From assembly GCF_958979055.1 (NCBI RefSeq), contig NC_084899.1, positions 24,247,501 to 24,311,500 of the forward strand: 64,000 nucleotides of DNA. The letters are read 5' to 3'. This DNA is from Alnus glutinosa. Taxonomy: Eukaryota > Streptophyta > Magnoliopsida > Fagales > Betulaceae. Below, piece by piece: positions 1 through 10,829 of this stretch; positions within the stretch are counted from its first letter, which is position 1; each line of letters starts with the position of its first letter. Below the pieces are notes generated by a model, which was given only the letters and a program-made list of their open reading frames with translations, did not search any database and had not been told where the DNA came from. The translations under genes were made by a program, and so were the position numbers.

Positions 1-1259
1 GTGGTGGCATTAGGCCCGAAATTCGCAAAGAAGAAGGTAAGTGAGTACATTACCACAAACCCGATACGGTTATCCTTGTGAGTCCAGTGGTTGTATGGAA
101 AAGCCAAGGCAAACATAAACACTGTCATGAAGAAGAATCCCATCAGTTGGATAGCAAACCTTCCAATCCTGTCAATGAGAGCCACTGTAAACCAGTAGCC
201 AGGGACAGTGCTGCATAGGGCAATTAGTGTTTGTGCCCTTGCAATTCTATAGACCTCCTCAACGGCATTCATGGTCTTTGCTGGAGGAATCCATCCAATT
301 GCACTGAAGATGTCCTTTTGGAATAGATTTTGGCTGTAAAATGCAATGTCCAGCAAGAACCATGTGCTTGTTGTTCCAAGCAAGTGAAGTCCATGTCGAC
401 GAACAAACTGCCCAGAGAACAAACCAAATCTACTGGTTGACTTCTCAAAGATATGTGCTTCTGCTTCAATGTCAACCTGTAGAACCTTTGACATATCCGA
501 TGCCGCCTGTTTTGCATTCTTGGCAACAAGAGCAGTGTAACGAGCAGTTTCAGGCATCTTCATCCTCCAGTAGTAGGTGAGTACAGCAGGAAGGGCACCA
601 ACCATTAGAATAATCCTCCACAGATAATCTGCTTCTGGAACAGTGGAGGCTGTTGGATCAACTTGGTAAGGAGGAGCATCAAACCTTGCCTTGAATATGG
701 AAGACATGACAATAGCAAATATACCGCCACCCAAAATCCCAAAGCCTTGCATGGCAAACACTGCAGCAATGAAGGCTCCCCGAGTCTTCTTATTAGCATA
801 TTCAGACATGATGGTGGCAGAAAGAGGGTAATCACCGCCTATACCAAAACCGAGCCAGAACCGAAAGAAGCAAAGCGTGCTCATCACAGCTTTTGGATTA
901 TGGCCGAAAGAAAGACCAGAAGCAACGGAGCAAACAAACATGAGCATGAGAGTCAAGCCATAGACTCGCTTTCTGCCCATCTTGTCACCAAGCCATCCAA
1001 AGAAGAGCTGCCCTGCCAGAGTTCCACAAAGTGCCACGCCATTGACGGAAGCTGAAACATTCGGAGGCAATGTGCCGGGCTTTTCTGAACCTTCAACATG
1101 GTAGTATATGCGGCCGAGCAATTTGGTGACAAGGGATATGCAGAATAGATCATATGCATCCGTGAAGAAGCCCATTCCGGCAATGATGATTGCGGTGAAA
1201 TGGTACCATTGTGTTTTGGCAACATCAAGCGCATTCAAAACCTCCAATTGCTTCGCCAT
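1..1259 (-). CDS. PHT1 family high-affinity phosphate transporter, C-terminus beyond window
   Basis: H+/inorganic phosphate symporter of the plasma membrane, major facilitator superfamily, PHT1 family. From the ATG at 1259 the frame stays open for 419 codons to the window edge, so roughly the last 115 residues are missing. The N-terminus ([12 protein letters not shown]), the TDAYDLFC stretch, the PHT1 signature [13 protein letters not shown], the [15 protein letters not shown] block and the late helices all match the second gene at 6841-8466. Compared with that copy it lacks one residue near the N-terminus and four in the central cytoplasmic loop. PHT1 coding regions are usually uninterrupted, as here. 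It is the downstream member of a head-to-tail tandem pair. A leader exon, TATA box and P1BS site upstream suggest induction by phosphate starvation. The individual PHT1 member cannot be assigned. Confidence 0.95.
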   Translation of the reverse strand, partial: MAKQLEVLNALDVAKTQWYHFTAIIIAGMGFFTDAYDLFCISLVTKLLGRIYYHVEGSEKPGTLPPNVSASVNGVALCGTLAGQLFFGWLGDKMGRKRVYGLTLMLMFVCSVASGLSFGHNPKAVMSTLCFFRFWLGFGIGGDYPLSATIMSEYANKKTRGAFIAAVFAMQGFGILGGGIFAIVMSSIFKARFDAPPYQVDPTASTVPEADYLWRIILMVGALPAVLTYYWRMKMPETARYTALVAKNAKQAASDMSKVLQVDIEAEAHIFEKSTSRFGLFSGQFVRRHGLHLLGTTSTWFLLDIAFYSQNLFQKDIFSAIGWIPPAKTMNAVEEVYRIARAQTLIALCSTVPGYWFTVALIDRIGRFAIQLMGFFFMTVFMFALAFPYNHWTHKDNRIGFVVMYSLTFFFANFGPNAT

Positions 1260-1334
1260 GGGTGTCTAGCTCAATTACAATGCTGCTGTCTCTTGTCTTT
1301 CTCTCTCACGGATGAGTTCTTTTTTCTCTGCTAT

Positions 1335-2215
1335 CTGCGGGAGTTAAGAGCTAGCGTTTAGGCACATACTCTCACCATTTTTTTGACCAAAAAGTTTGAA
1401 TCTTTTATTAGAAATGTGTGTCAACCATATAAACGCGGATTCGGATTCCCTACAATTCTTCGTCCAAAGTGCAGGGGTGGAAAAAATTGTAGGCCCCTTT
1501 GAGAGGGGCTCTTTTCCCGAGCAGGAGGCTCTCCTGCCCGAGCAACCTGCTTGGACAGTGAGTTTCCTGTTCGGGCAATGGGCCTTATTTGGGCCCTCTC
1601 TCATAACCCTTGCACTTTGGACAGATGAAAAAGATAAAAAAAAATAAAAAATTGGAATTACAAACTTTCCAAAGCTTTTTCTAATTTTCCACATGCTTTT
1701 CCCATTTCCTATTAATTTTATGTGCAAACGTTCATGTTGAAACTGTCATAAAAATGATAAAGTTTTCTTCCAAACAGAAATAGAAAAAAAAAAAAAAAAA
1801 AAAAAAATTCTAACCCAATTTATTAAATTAACATACATCCAAAATCCATATGATTTCACATGCTCCAACCTAGATCGAACATTTTGGAGCATGTGAGAAT
1901 AAATTACTATGAAGTGTCAAAATGCACCTTCAAAATTTCTAAGATACTGAAATAACTTTCAAATAAGAGAAATGCTATTTTTTTCATTTCCTATCCATTT
2001 CCATGCACAATTTTTTCTTTTTCAAATTTACCATTGGATCTGTAAACCTTACGCATGGGTCCTACAAATCCAACAGTGATTGAAGAAAGAGATGAATGGA
2101 AGATGGATAGAAGATAGGGGAATATGAAGGGTCTCATACAAAAGTTAATAGGAATTAACGTGAAAAACAAACTCAAATAACACACATATGCATGGGAGCT
2201 TCGTGTGTAACTTAC
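1335..2215 (-). other. Predicted 5' UTR intron of the first PHT1 gene
   Basis: On the minus strand a strong donor (GGTCG then GTAAGT) lies at 2215 and an acceptor (CTCCCGCAG) ends at 1335, giving an 881 bp intron. It leaves about 75 nt of leader between the acceptor and the ATG. The second PHT1 gene has an intron in the same place, and leader introns are common in PHT1 genes. The stretch otherwise holds a poly-A run at 1784-1807 and AT-rich sequence without coding potential. RNA support is not available here. Confidence 0.55.
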
Positions 2216-2290
2216 CGACCTGAATTTGCCAATCCTGAGGTTGTAATTGGGAGAGAGAGAGAGAGAGACAGAGAATATAATGAAGCATAA
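2216..2290 (-). other. Predicted 5' UTR exon 1 of the first PHT1 gene
   Basis: This short leader exon runs from about 25-30 nt downstream of the TATA box at 2315-2321 to the GTAAGT donor at 2215. It contains a CT run on the minus strand (GA on the plus strand at 2251-2270), as does the matching exon of the second PHT1 gene. The start point is inferred from TATA spacing. Confidence 0.5.
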
Positions 2291-2314
2291 AAAAAACTGT
2301 ATGTGGGGTTGAGA

Positions 2315-2377
2315 ATTTATATGGATTGAAAATATGAAACATCCTTAAATAAACCAGAATATTTAACCCGCATATTC
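2315..2377 (-). promoter_or_regulatory. PHT1 promoter core: TATA box and P1BS element
   Basis: The plus strand at 2370-2377 reads GCATATTC, a match to the PHR1-binding site P1BS (GNATATNC). A TATA box (ATATAAAT on the minus strand) is at 2315-2322. The site sits 49 bp upstream of the TATA box. The second PHT1 gene repeats this order and spacing. PHR1-type MYB factors binding P1BS drive PHT1 induction under phosphate starvation; that this site is used is inferred. Confidence 0.6.
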
Positions 2378-2781
2378 CCACAATTTTCGCTCTTATCTCT
2401 CTGTCACCCTATTTTTGTCTTCGGAGAGCTAGGACTAAATCTTCACCGGCATAAACCATGGGATTTTCCTGCGGAAGTTTCCATTTAAAGCTTTGAAAGC
2501 TTTTGCTAACAAATCTCTCTCTCTCTCTCTCTCTCTCCTTCTCCTCCTTCTTCTTCTTCTTCTTCTCTTTTTTTTTTTTTTTGTTTTTTAATTTTTTAAT
2601 TTTTTTCTTAATTAATCTCACTATCTCTCTTATTGATTTCAATGGGTGGATGGACTTTGTCTATTTAACATTTATGGACAAGTTTAGTTGGTAGAAATTA
2701 GGAAATAAAGTTACTTAACCTAATAAAGTTATTTAATATCTTCATGAAATACATATGCATGACCTCCTTTTTTATTTTTTT

Positions 2782-3080
2782 AGCACATACAACACACATT
2801 TACAATGGGGGAAACTCTTACCCCCTCAATTGCTAACCATTTTTTAATGTCTTCCCTAATCTATCAAAATTTGAGATGTGAAATCTTAATCTTTTAGCTC
2901 ATTTCTCCTTCCTTTTTTTTTTTTTTTTTTTTTAACACATACAACACACATTTACAATGGGGGAAACTCTTACCCCCCTCAATTGGTAAGCATTTTTCAA
3001 TGCCTCCCCTAAATTATAAAAATTTGAGATGTGAAATTTTAATCTTTTAGCTCATTTCTCTCTTTTTTTTTTTTTTTTTT
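2782..3080. repeat. Direct tandem duplication, 152 bp period, two copies
   Basis: Two adjacent copies begin at about 2784 and 2936 with the same cacatacaacacacattt start, share the gggggaaactcttacccc block, and each ends in a poly-T run. They differ at scattered bases. No coding content is seen. Confidence 0.8.
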
Positions 3081-3902
3081 TGGTACAAAAGATATGAGTA
3101 TTTCATTTATCAAAGATCACGAGCATAAAGCTCTTACATCACAAAGTATAAAACTCTCCCCACACCGAATTATCCAGACCGTGTGGAATAGCCCCTCACA
3201 CTTGATTAACCTTTATCTCATAGATTGTTCGTGAGGCCAGGGCAAACCTATGAAGATTGAAGAAGAAAACTCTTATTCAAAGCAAAAACATAACTAACAA
3301 ACAACAGAAACGGCCATGGAGAAGATGAACGACACAGTACGAAAGTAGATGGACGGATGCATAGCAGAGATATCAAAATTGTTGATCTAGTCGGAGAATA
3401 CCTGCAAACAAAAAAAAAAAACAAAAACAAAATGGGAGGGAGATGGTAGGAGCGGGGAGTAGAAATGGAAAGGGAGAGAAGCTCCATCCTTCTCTCAAAT
3501 CTATTTTCTGAGAGATCTTTTCTTTAGGGCCGGTTGAGAGAGCTCTCTAGGAATTTTTTTTTTTTTTTTTTTTTAATCTTTAAGGTCCTTTCTATTACCT
3601 AAGTCGTTAGGATTTTCCGCTAAATCTTAATGGAAGAAACAAAAATGACCAAAATACCGCTTTCTTCTTATTATTATTTTTTTAAAAAAAAAAAGAACAA
3701 ACAACCATTAAAACTTAACGGAAAATTTTAATGGTGAAAGGTAATCGAAAGAGGCCGAAAGATTAGAATCTCATATTATAAATTTTTGAAATTAGTAAAA
3801 TATTGAAAAATGCTTGATAGTTAAAAGGGAGGTAAGCATGGCCGGCTCAATAGTATAGGCAACGTAAGCCACCGCCTTAGGCCCCTAAAAAAATGCTTTT
3901 AC

Positions 3903-3938
<36 letters not shown>

Positions 3939-4673
3939 AGAATGTTTTCACACATATAGAACGTTTAAAACCTTAAAAAGATTTCAAACAATCACTTTTT
4001 TTTTCATCATCCCTAATCAAGTATTGAATACAAATATTTTATTAATAATTTTGCATCTCAAAAGACGGAGAAGAATTATTTTTGAATATTCTATACTTAA
4101 TATAAAAATTTATTATATTATAATTGAAAAAAACAACTTTTCTCACAAAAAAAAAAATAAAAATAAAAAAATAAAAAATCATTTTTCCTTTATGTCCTAT
4201 CACACAATAAAAATCCCTCCTTGAAACGAGTTAGCAAACCCGAGTCTTCCGTTTACAAGAGCTCTCTAAGCAGCTTGAATAGTAGCCACCAGCTACCAAC
4301 TAAATCGTTAATTTAATTAATCTCCCAAAACACCAGCAAAATAATACAGACATAGAAATCCGACTTAGAAGTAGCAGTTTTCTTCCACTTCCTTCTCCTA
4401 TCAAAGTGTGTTTTTTTTTTTAAAAAAAACAAAAAATTAATTAATTAAATTTATTTATTTATCATTATTATTATTTTTTTCAAAAGGACCGGTGGGAGAG
4501 AACAGCAGTAACTATCCTATTTGGGTATGATCATAATAGCACATGTATGTATGTAGGAAGCCGCACAAGAGGAGTTTAGATGATAAAAATCATAGTTGCT
4601 TCCTCAATTCTAGTTGATCTATATTCTAACCGAGCCTATCTAGGTTGTTTAATCAGAAATGGAGCCTATAATA

Positions 4674-4906
4674 AGTATCATTGTATCAACGAGCACTTGT
4701 CTAACACGCCTCACCTATCACCTTTCTCTGTTTAGCACACCTCATTTGTCTATGAATATCCTCATTTCAGACTCACTAAAATAGCCAAAAAGTATCATTT
4801 TATCAACGGGCACTTGTCTAACACGCCTCACCTATCACCTTACTTTGGTTAGCACACCTCATTTGTCTATGAATATCTCCATTTCAGACTCACCAAAATA
4901 GTTTCT
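4674..4906. repeat. Direct tandem duplication, 117 bp period, two copies
   Basis: Copies start at 4674 and 4791 with agtatcatt, followed by the same cacttgtctaacacgcctc block and a shared tail ending near ctatgaatatc. Copy divergence is only a few percent by eye. Function unknown. Confidence 0.8.
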
Positions 4907-5680
4907 TGGTTATTTTGGTGAGTCGATTTGTTGAAATGGTCTAAAATGAGTCCTCAGCAATCTCACCAATTTGGTAAAAAAATTTGATGAGTGAACAGTA
5001 CTTTCCAACAATAGTGAGCAATGTTCACTTACCAAAATAAATAAAAAAAACTACTAAAACTTTCTCTCTCTTCCTTTTTTTGTTATTTATTTCTCATGTA
5101 TTACACACAACCTCCATTATAAAAAATATTATTTAAATCGAATAGTGATAATGGACAGTTAAAATGGTAAGGCTGCTGGAGGTGTTCTAAAAAAGTGGAT
5201 GGTTAAAATAGAAAAAAGTGGTTTTCAACTATTTTGATTAGTAAAATTTGGTGAGCCAATAAAGATCAATACATAGCCTTATTCGGCGTTATGACGATGG
5301 ATTTAAGTCTATAAGATTGAACCACCTTAAATTATCGTGTTATTCTCTCTCTTTCTTCTTCAAATACTCTTCTTGGCTCAGGTCCGTCAATCACTATCTG
5401 GTCTAAGCCTATTAGAGCATTTTTAGTGGGCTCTCTACATTCGGCTTACTCTAAAATTTGACAAAAAAAATCATATAACAAACTCTTTAGCCAATGTAAT
5501 ATTTTACATTGGTCAAAATTCTTCTCTAAATGTAAAGAGCTCAAAAGGCAAAAGGTAACTCTTTTTTTAATATTATTTCCTCTCTATGCACAGTTATGAT
5601 TTGAATTAAAGTTGTAGTTGGGATGAAAAATTAAATTATGATAATTAGTTTCACTAATAAAAAAAATAATATTTAGTTAA

Positions 5681-5725
<45 letters not shown>

Positions 5726-6840
5726 TTTAATATTTAGTGAATTAAAAAAATGGCTAGATTAATACTTCTTTAGAGAAAATTTGAAGAGCCCAAATCCCAG
5801 GGATTTCATTCAATATTTGCTTGTATCACGTGTCAAGATCCTCAGGATCTCCCTGCCTTGTCTGACGCATCTCATCTACCATTTTTCCCTATCTAGCACA
5901 GCCCACTAGCTCTCTATAAAAACACCTACATTATAATACAATCTATTCAATTCAATAAGATCTAGCGATATTGGGCACTATAATGATGAATGTATGCATG
6001 CTTATGAGGTTGAATCTTCTTTCTTGGGCACTAATTTCGATTTCAAGAATTAGATGTTTAGGTTTTTCTCTGAGTTCAATTAAGTACCCTATCGTCCAAT
6101 GAATTAAAGGTATGATACGTCTGATTAATCAATTAATGTTATATAGCTCGCGTTTAATATGCAGTGTATCAATCATACCTGCTATATGATGCAGTTATTT
6201 TAAATTGTAAATATAATCTAAATAAATATTTAATTTTTTGTTTTTAAAAAAAGAGGTAGCCGGCCACCCCTATTGGAGGAGCAGCCTTCCCTCACCAATT
6301 AGGGGTGGTCGGTCACCTTTATTTTTCTTCTTTTTTTTCTTTATGTATAATTGTAAGTTAAAGTATATATGTTATGTGACACGTATAGTTAACACATGAC
6401 ATGCCAATGACTATTCAAATGAGTCATGTGAAATTAATTAATGAGTCTGACTATGACATACCGTTAATTAATTGGACGGTAGGTTAATGGAGGGACTTAT
6501 TTGAAATCAAAGAAAAACAGGATTTAATTATCAAAATTGGAAACTCGTGGGTTAAATTGAAATCGCATGAAGACGTAAGGACTAAATTTGATTTTTGTCC
6601 CAGTTCTTTTGCAATTTCTCTTCCCTAATATTTTATATTATTTTACATTATTTTATCTTATACTTCAACACGGAGGGAATGACAAGAAACAACGAAGAAA
6701 TTCTTCTATGTTTCGAGAGATTACAACAGAAACTCAAACCACTACAAGAAGCTAGGAACAAAAAAAAAAGGAACAAGGAAATGATACAATCTTTGAGCTT
6801 CTCTTGCCAAACTGAAAGGATTCTGTGTCACAAACTGAAT

Positions 6841-8466
6841 CTAATAAACTGGAACTGTCCTGCTGGAAGCAGGTGGTGGCTCCAACTCCAGCTCTTCTCC
6901 ATCTTCATCTTCGTTCTCCCTAGACATCTCCTCCAAGGATTTTCCATTGGATTCGGGAACCAAGAAAGTAAACAAAATCCCCAAGAAGTTGACTCCACCC
7001 AACAGAAGGAGAGAATTCTTCACCCCAATTCCTGCAGGGTACCCTGCATCTGCCTTGGCCTTGTCCTTGTTTTGAGCCAAATACAGAAACCCAAAAGCAC
7101 CAACTATAGCACCAAGCTTTCCAGATGCTGCTGATATGCCGTGGCAAGTAGACCGGAGCCTAGCCGGGAAAATCTCCGCCGGCACAACAAATGTGGTGGC
7201 GTTAGGCCCGAAATTTGCAAAGAAGAAGGTGAGTGAATACATGACCACAAACCCAATGCGGTTGTCCTTATGAGTCCAGTGGTTGTAAGGAATAGCCAGG
7301 GCAAACATAAACACTGTCATGAAGAAGAAACCCATCAGTTGGATAGCAAACCTTCCAATCCTGTCAATGAAAGCCACTGTAAACCAGTAGCCAGGGACAG
7401 TGCTGCATAGGGCAATTAGTGTTTGTGCCCTTGCAATTCTATAGACCTCGTCAATGGCATTCATGGTCTTTGCTGGAGGAATCCATCCAATTGCACTGAA
7501 GATGTCCTTTTGGAATAGATTTTGGCTGTAAAATGCAATGTCAAGCAAGAACCATGTGCTTGTTGTTCCAAGCAAGTGAAGTCCATGGCGGCGAAGAAAC
7601 TCCCTAGAGAACAAACCAAATCCATTGCCTGTTTGATGAGTTAACCGCTCAACCTTCTTTGGTTCTGCTTCAATGTCAACCTGTAGAACCTTTGACATAT
7701 CAGATGCAGCCTGTTTTGCATTCTTGGCAACAAGGGCAGTGTAACGAGCAGTTTCAGGCATCTTCATCCTCCAGTAGTAGGTCAGTGCAGCTGGGATTGC
7801 TCCCACTATTACAATAATCCTCCAAACATAATCTGCTTGTGGGACAGTTGAGGCAATCGCATTCTCCTCATAAGTTGGAGCATCAAACCTGGACTTAAAT
7901 GCGGATGAAATGATAATCGCAAATATACCACCTGCTAAAATTCCAAAACCCTGCATAGCAAAGACTGCAGCAATGAAGGCGCCACGAGTCTTCTTATTAG
8001 CATATTCGGACATGATGGTGGCAGAAAGCGGGTAGTCGCCACCGATGCCGAACCCGAGCCAGAACCGGAAGAAGCAGAGTGTTGCCATGACAGATTTAGC
8101 ACTGTGGCCAAAGGACAGGCCTGAACCAACTGAGCATATAACCATGAGCATGAGAGTCATACCATAGACTCTTTTCCGGCCCATCTTGTCACCAAGCCAC
8201 CCAAAAAAGAGCTGGCCGGCTAGAGTTCCACAGAAGGCTACACCATTAACAGCAGCCGCCACGTTGGGAGGCAATGTGCCGGGCTTTTCTGCCCCATCAA
8301 CATGGTAATATATCCGGCCAAGCAATTTGGTGACAAGAGATATACAGAAGAGATCATATGCATCAGTGAAGAACCCCATTCCAGCAATGATGATTGCAGT
8401 AAAGTGGTACCATTGTGTTTTTGCTAAATCCAGAGCATTTAGCACCTGTAAATTTTCCTTAGCCAT
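6841..8466 (-). CDS. PHT1 family high-affinity phosphate transporter, full length
   Basis: H+/phosphate symporter of the plasma membrane that takes up or redistributes inorganic phosphate. The 541 residues are normal for PHT1, in one exon. The N-terminus [13 protein letters not shown] is followed by the first helices, the TDAYDLFC motif at 34-41, a [11 protein letters not shown] loop typical of major facilitators, and the PHT1 signature [13 protein letters not shown] at residues 142-154. A long hydrophilic central loop spans about 235-295. The second helix bundle contains the [13 protein letters not shown] segment, and an acidic C-terminal tail ends in SSRTVPVY. The start is the only ATG matching the family N-terminus. 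It is the upstream member of a tandem pair about 5.6 kb from its copy. Two P1BS sites, a TATA box and a leader intron upstream suggest phosphate-starvation control. The exact paralogue is not assignable. Confidence 0.97.
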   Translation of the reverse strand: MAKENLQVLNALDLAKTQWYHFTAIIIAGMGFFTDAYDLFCISLVTKLLGRIYYHVDGAEKPGTLPPNVAAAVNGVAFCGTLAGQLFFGWLGDKMGRKRVYGMTLMLMVICSVGSGLSFGHSAKSVMATLCFFRFWLGFGIGGDYPLSATIMSEYANKKTRGAFIAAVFAMQGFGILAGGIFAIIISSAFKSRFDAPTYEENAIASTVPQADYVWRIIVIVGAIPAALTYYWRMKMPETARYTALVAKNAKQAASDMSKVLQVDIEAEPKKVERLTHQTGNGFGLFSREFLRRHGLHLLGTTSTWFLLDIAFYSQNLFQKDIFSAIGWIPPAKTMNAIDEVYRIARAQTLIALCSTVPGYWFTVAFIDRIGRFAIQLMGFFFMTVFMFALAIPYNHWTHKDNRIGFVVMYSLTFFFANFGPNATTFVVPAEIFPARLRSTCHGISAASGKLGAIVGAFGFLYLAQNKDKAKADAGYPAGIGVKNSLLLLGGVNFLGILFTFLVPESNGKSLEEMSRENEDEDGEELELEPPPASSRTVPVY

Positions 8467-8508
8467 GGTTCTTTCTCTGCTCTCTCTTCCTCACAAACTT
8501 TCTTTACT

Positions 8509-10630
8509 CTGCAAATTAATTTGAAGAAGAGTTGGTACATGTGTATAATCAACAAACTATGAGATCTCTAAAATAATATCAAGAATTCAGGCAAATGGGT
8601 GTACTAAATTGTAAGCCAGCCAGCCAGGGTAGGTTCCATAGTAGGTGGGCGCATTGAATAAATAATAAATAGCCGTTGATTTGAAGTCAACAAGATATAA
8701 ATCATATTACAATTATGATGATGATGAAAAAGAAACCTTTTTTGGTTCTCATCTAGAGAGAGAATATTCTATGAATCTTCATGGCCATGTGGCCCATGTG
8801 TCTAGACTAGTGTGAAAAGAAAGGACAAATTATGCCTTACTGGACTTCTGTGGCAAGGAGAAAGTTGATTTTAGTCAATACAGGAGGTGTGGGTCTACAA
8901 CTGCTCCACGTTTTTTCTTCCGTCTCTTTTGGAAATTTAAAGGGTCATTAAGTTCAGTAGGTAACAAATAGTTGCTGCCATGGGCTTCGTTCAGCAAAAT
9001 AAAATATTGGAAAATATTGGAGAAACTTTTATGTTTTAAATCTCAGTTTTTAATTTGATAAATTCAATACCCGAGTTTCTAAAAATATTAAATCCAAGAC
9101 CTCTTAATTAAAAAATAATATGGAAATGTCATTAAACTGTTTCTATTAAAAAGAAAAAAACAGGGGGTGGCTGCAGTTGTTGCATGTGAAAAGCTGAAGA
9201 AGATTAAGCAATAAATTTACTACACCAATTCTATTTGAATACGAAAAGTTAAAGCAAAACATCGGGAACTGCATGAAAATTAAGAGAAAAGTCGAAGGTA
9301 AAGTCCTATGAAATCTCTCTGTTTCTCATGACAATCACATACATATATATATATAAGAACTAAACAAAAACCATTACTTGAAGGTTTATTTGAAATCTAC
9401 CAAACAAAATTATAAAATTATACAATCGAAGCATGAACGAAAAAGAAGAAGAAGAAGAAGAAAAAAACGCTAATTCCTGTTCAAAGGGGTAAAAGGAATT
9501 TTAGAAAAAAACGCTAATTCCTGTTCAAAGGTGCGTTTGGGAATTGAATTTTTTGAACTTAGAATAGAATTCTGATTCATTGCGCGAATTTCGAAGTTTG
9601 ACTTTGTGAGATAAAATTTGAAAAAGTTAAATAAAATATAATTTATTTTTGAAAAAAGTAGAGATGAATAGAGAAGAATTTTGATTCAACTCTGTTGGCA
9701 AACGGATCAAAAATTTCAAGGAAAGATTTTAAAGTTTGAACATTAAACTCTACAAACAATACCCCTGTTGATGAAATTGGAAATAGGTGAAAGATTGAGA
9801 AGCTACAAAGCGGGTTTCAAGTTCTGGGATTGTTGAACCGAGTGCAGATTTCATGGAAAAGAAACTTTGAGTTTGTTCATGTAACCAAAACCTAAATTTG
9901 GATATGAATTTGTACTGAAAACAAAAACAAAATTGCTTCCAAACAAGGGGCTGTCATCCTTAGCTGTGTACGTAGAGATCGACTAGAGAGATGAAGATGA
10001 AAGGTATAACAGATTTCTACAATTTCTCATTATTTTCTGATCTATTTTTAGCAAATTCCCAGAAACCCAAAAGCCGGAGGCAAATAGTTTAAAAGGTTAA
10101 CGGAGAGGAATGAAAAGGAGAAATTTATTCAGGGAAATGATTAATTCGGAGACAATATATATTATATAATTAATATATTATATATGAAAACACATTCTAG
10201 CTCGCTTTTTCTTTTCTTTTTTCGTGGGTCTTAATCATACCTCACACTTCTAAATGTAACATGGGAGACACCCAAAAAAGAAAAAAAAAAAAGAAAAAAA
10301 AAAAAGGAAAACCCAGGTAAATAAAAAGCTCTAAATTGTCGCCATTGTAAAAAGAAACTCTTCTTTGCATGGACGAATAATTTTTTTCTGAAAAGACAAA
10401 GTCATATTTTGTTTAATATTATTTCTTTATTACTATCCTATTTTTCAAGTAGTTTAATTTAATTGGTTAATGCAAGATTCGATTCAAAATAGAGAAGAAG
10501 GATACAGTGACATGCAAACACTGCATATATACAAGAATTCGCAGAATCTCTAAGAAACAAAATCATACAAGAAAGGAAATTAAGAAACATGCATGTTTAG
10601 ATCGCTACAGAAATTTCCCAGACTACTGAC
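8509..10630 (-). other. Predicted 5' UTR intron of the second PHT1 gene (with a P1BS match)
   Basis: The minus strand gives a donor (CAGAAG then GTCAGT) at 10630 and an acceptor (AATTTGCAG) ending at 8509, 42 nt upstream of the ATG. The intron is 2122 bp and holds no coding frame. It contains a P1BS match GAATATTC at 8762-8769, an (AT)-rich stretch and poly-A/T runs. A possible small MITE at about 9525-9715 begins with gtgcgtttggg and ends with ggcaaacggatc. Confidence 0.55.
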
Positions 10631-10688
10631 CTTCTGACTGCTTGAGATCTCCTGTACGTGTTTCCTCGGAGTCCGGAGCAGTAAAAAC

Positions 10689-10723
<35 letters not shown>

Positions 10724-10750
10724 GAGATAAATCAACGAACACGTTCGTTG
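10631..10750 (-). other. Predicted 5' UTR exon 1 of the second PHT1 gene, CT-rich
   Basis: Leader exon between an inferred start about 28 nt downstream of the TATA box and the donor at 10630. It carries a long (CT)n tract on the minus strand (GA on the plus strand, about 10689-10721), like the leader of the tandem copy. The length of the GA/CT tract is likely variable. Confidence 0.5.
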
Positions 10751-10775
10751 GGAAAATAAGAGCCGGCGAGGGTGT

Positions 10776-10828
10776 ATTTTATATTCTCCCTGAAAAATTT
10801 TATGACCCAAAATATCCCCGGTATATTC
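10776..10828 (-). promoter_or_regulatory. PHT1 promoter core: TATA box and P1BS element
   Basis: P1BS match GTATATTC at 10821-10828 and a TATA box (TATAAAAT on the minus strand) at 10776-10783, 38 bp apart. The order and spacing match the other PHT1 gene, which supports both as real promoters. P1BS is the binding site of PHR1-type MYB factors that respond to phosphate status. Confidence 0.65.
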
Positions 10829-10829
10829 C

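Larger units (their letters stand above)
2400..6590. other. Intergenic region between the PHT1 genes; small repeats only
   Basis: No gene is seen. A CT microsatellite lies at 2515-2538. A region of 3063-3560 reads on the minus strand like the 3' end of a retroposed sequence with a poly-A tail, but this is weak. An imperfect foldback lies at about 3577-3757, poly-A runs near 3905-3933, and an (AT)n tract at about 5685-5718. A GC-rich hairpin (gccggccacccc against ggggtggtcggt) is at 6258-6317. Confidence 0.6.

Noticed and set aside
6595..7134. 179-codon plus-strand frame overlapping the end of the second PHT1 gene
   Set aside because: Its second half is the complement of PHT1 coding sequence and the first half is AT-rich 3' flank; antisense shadow.
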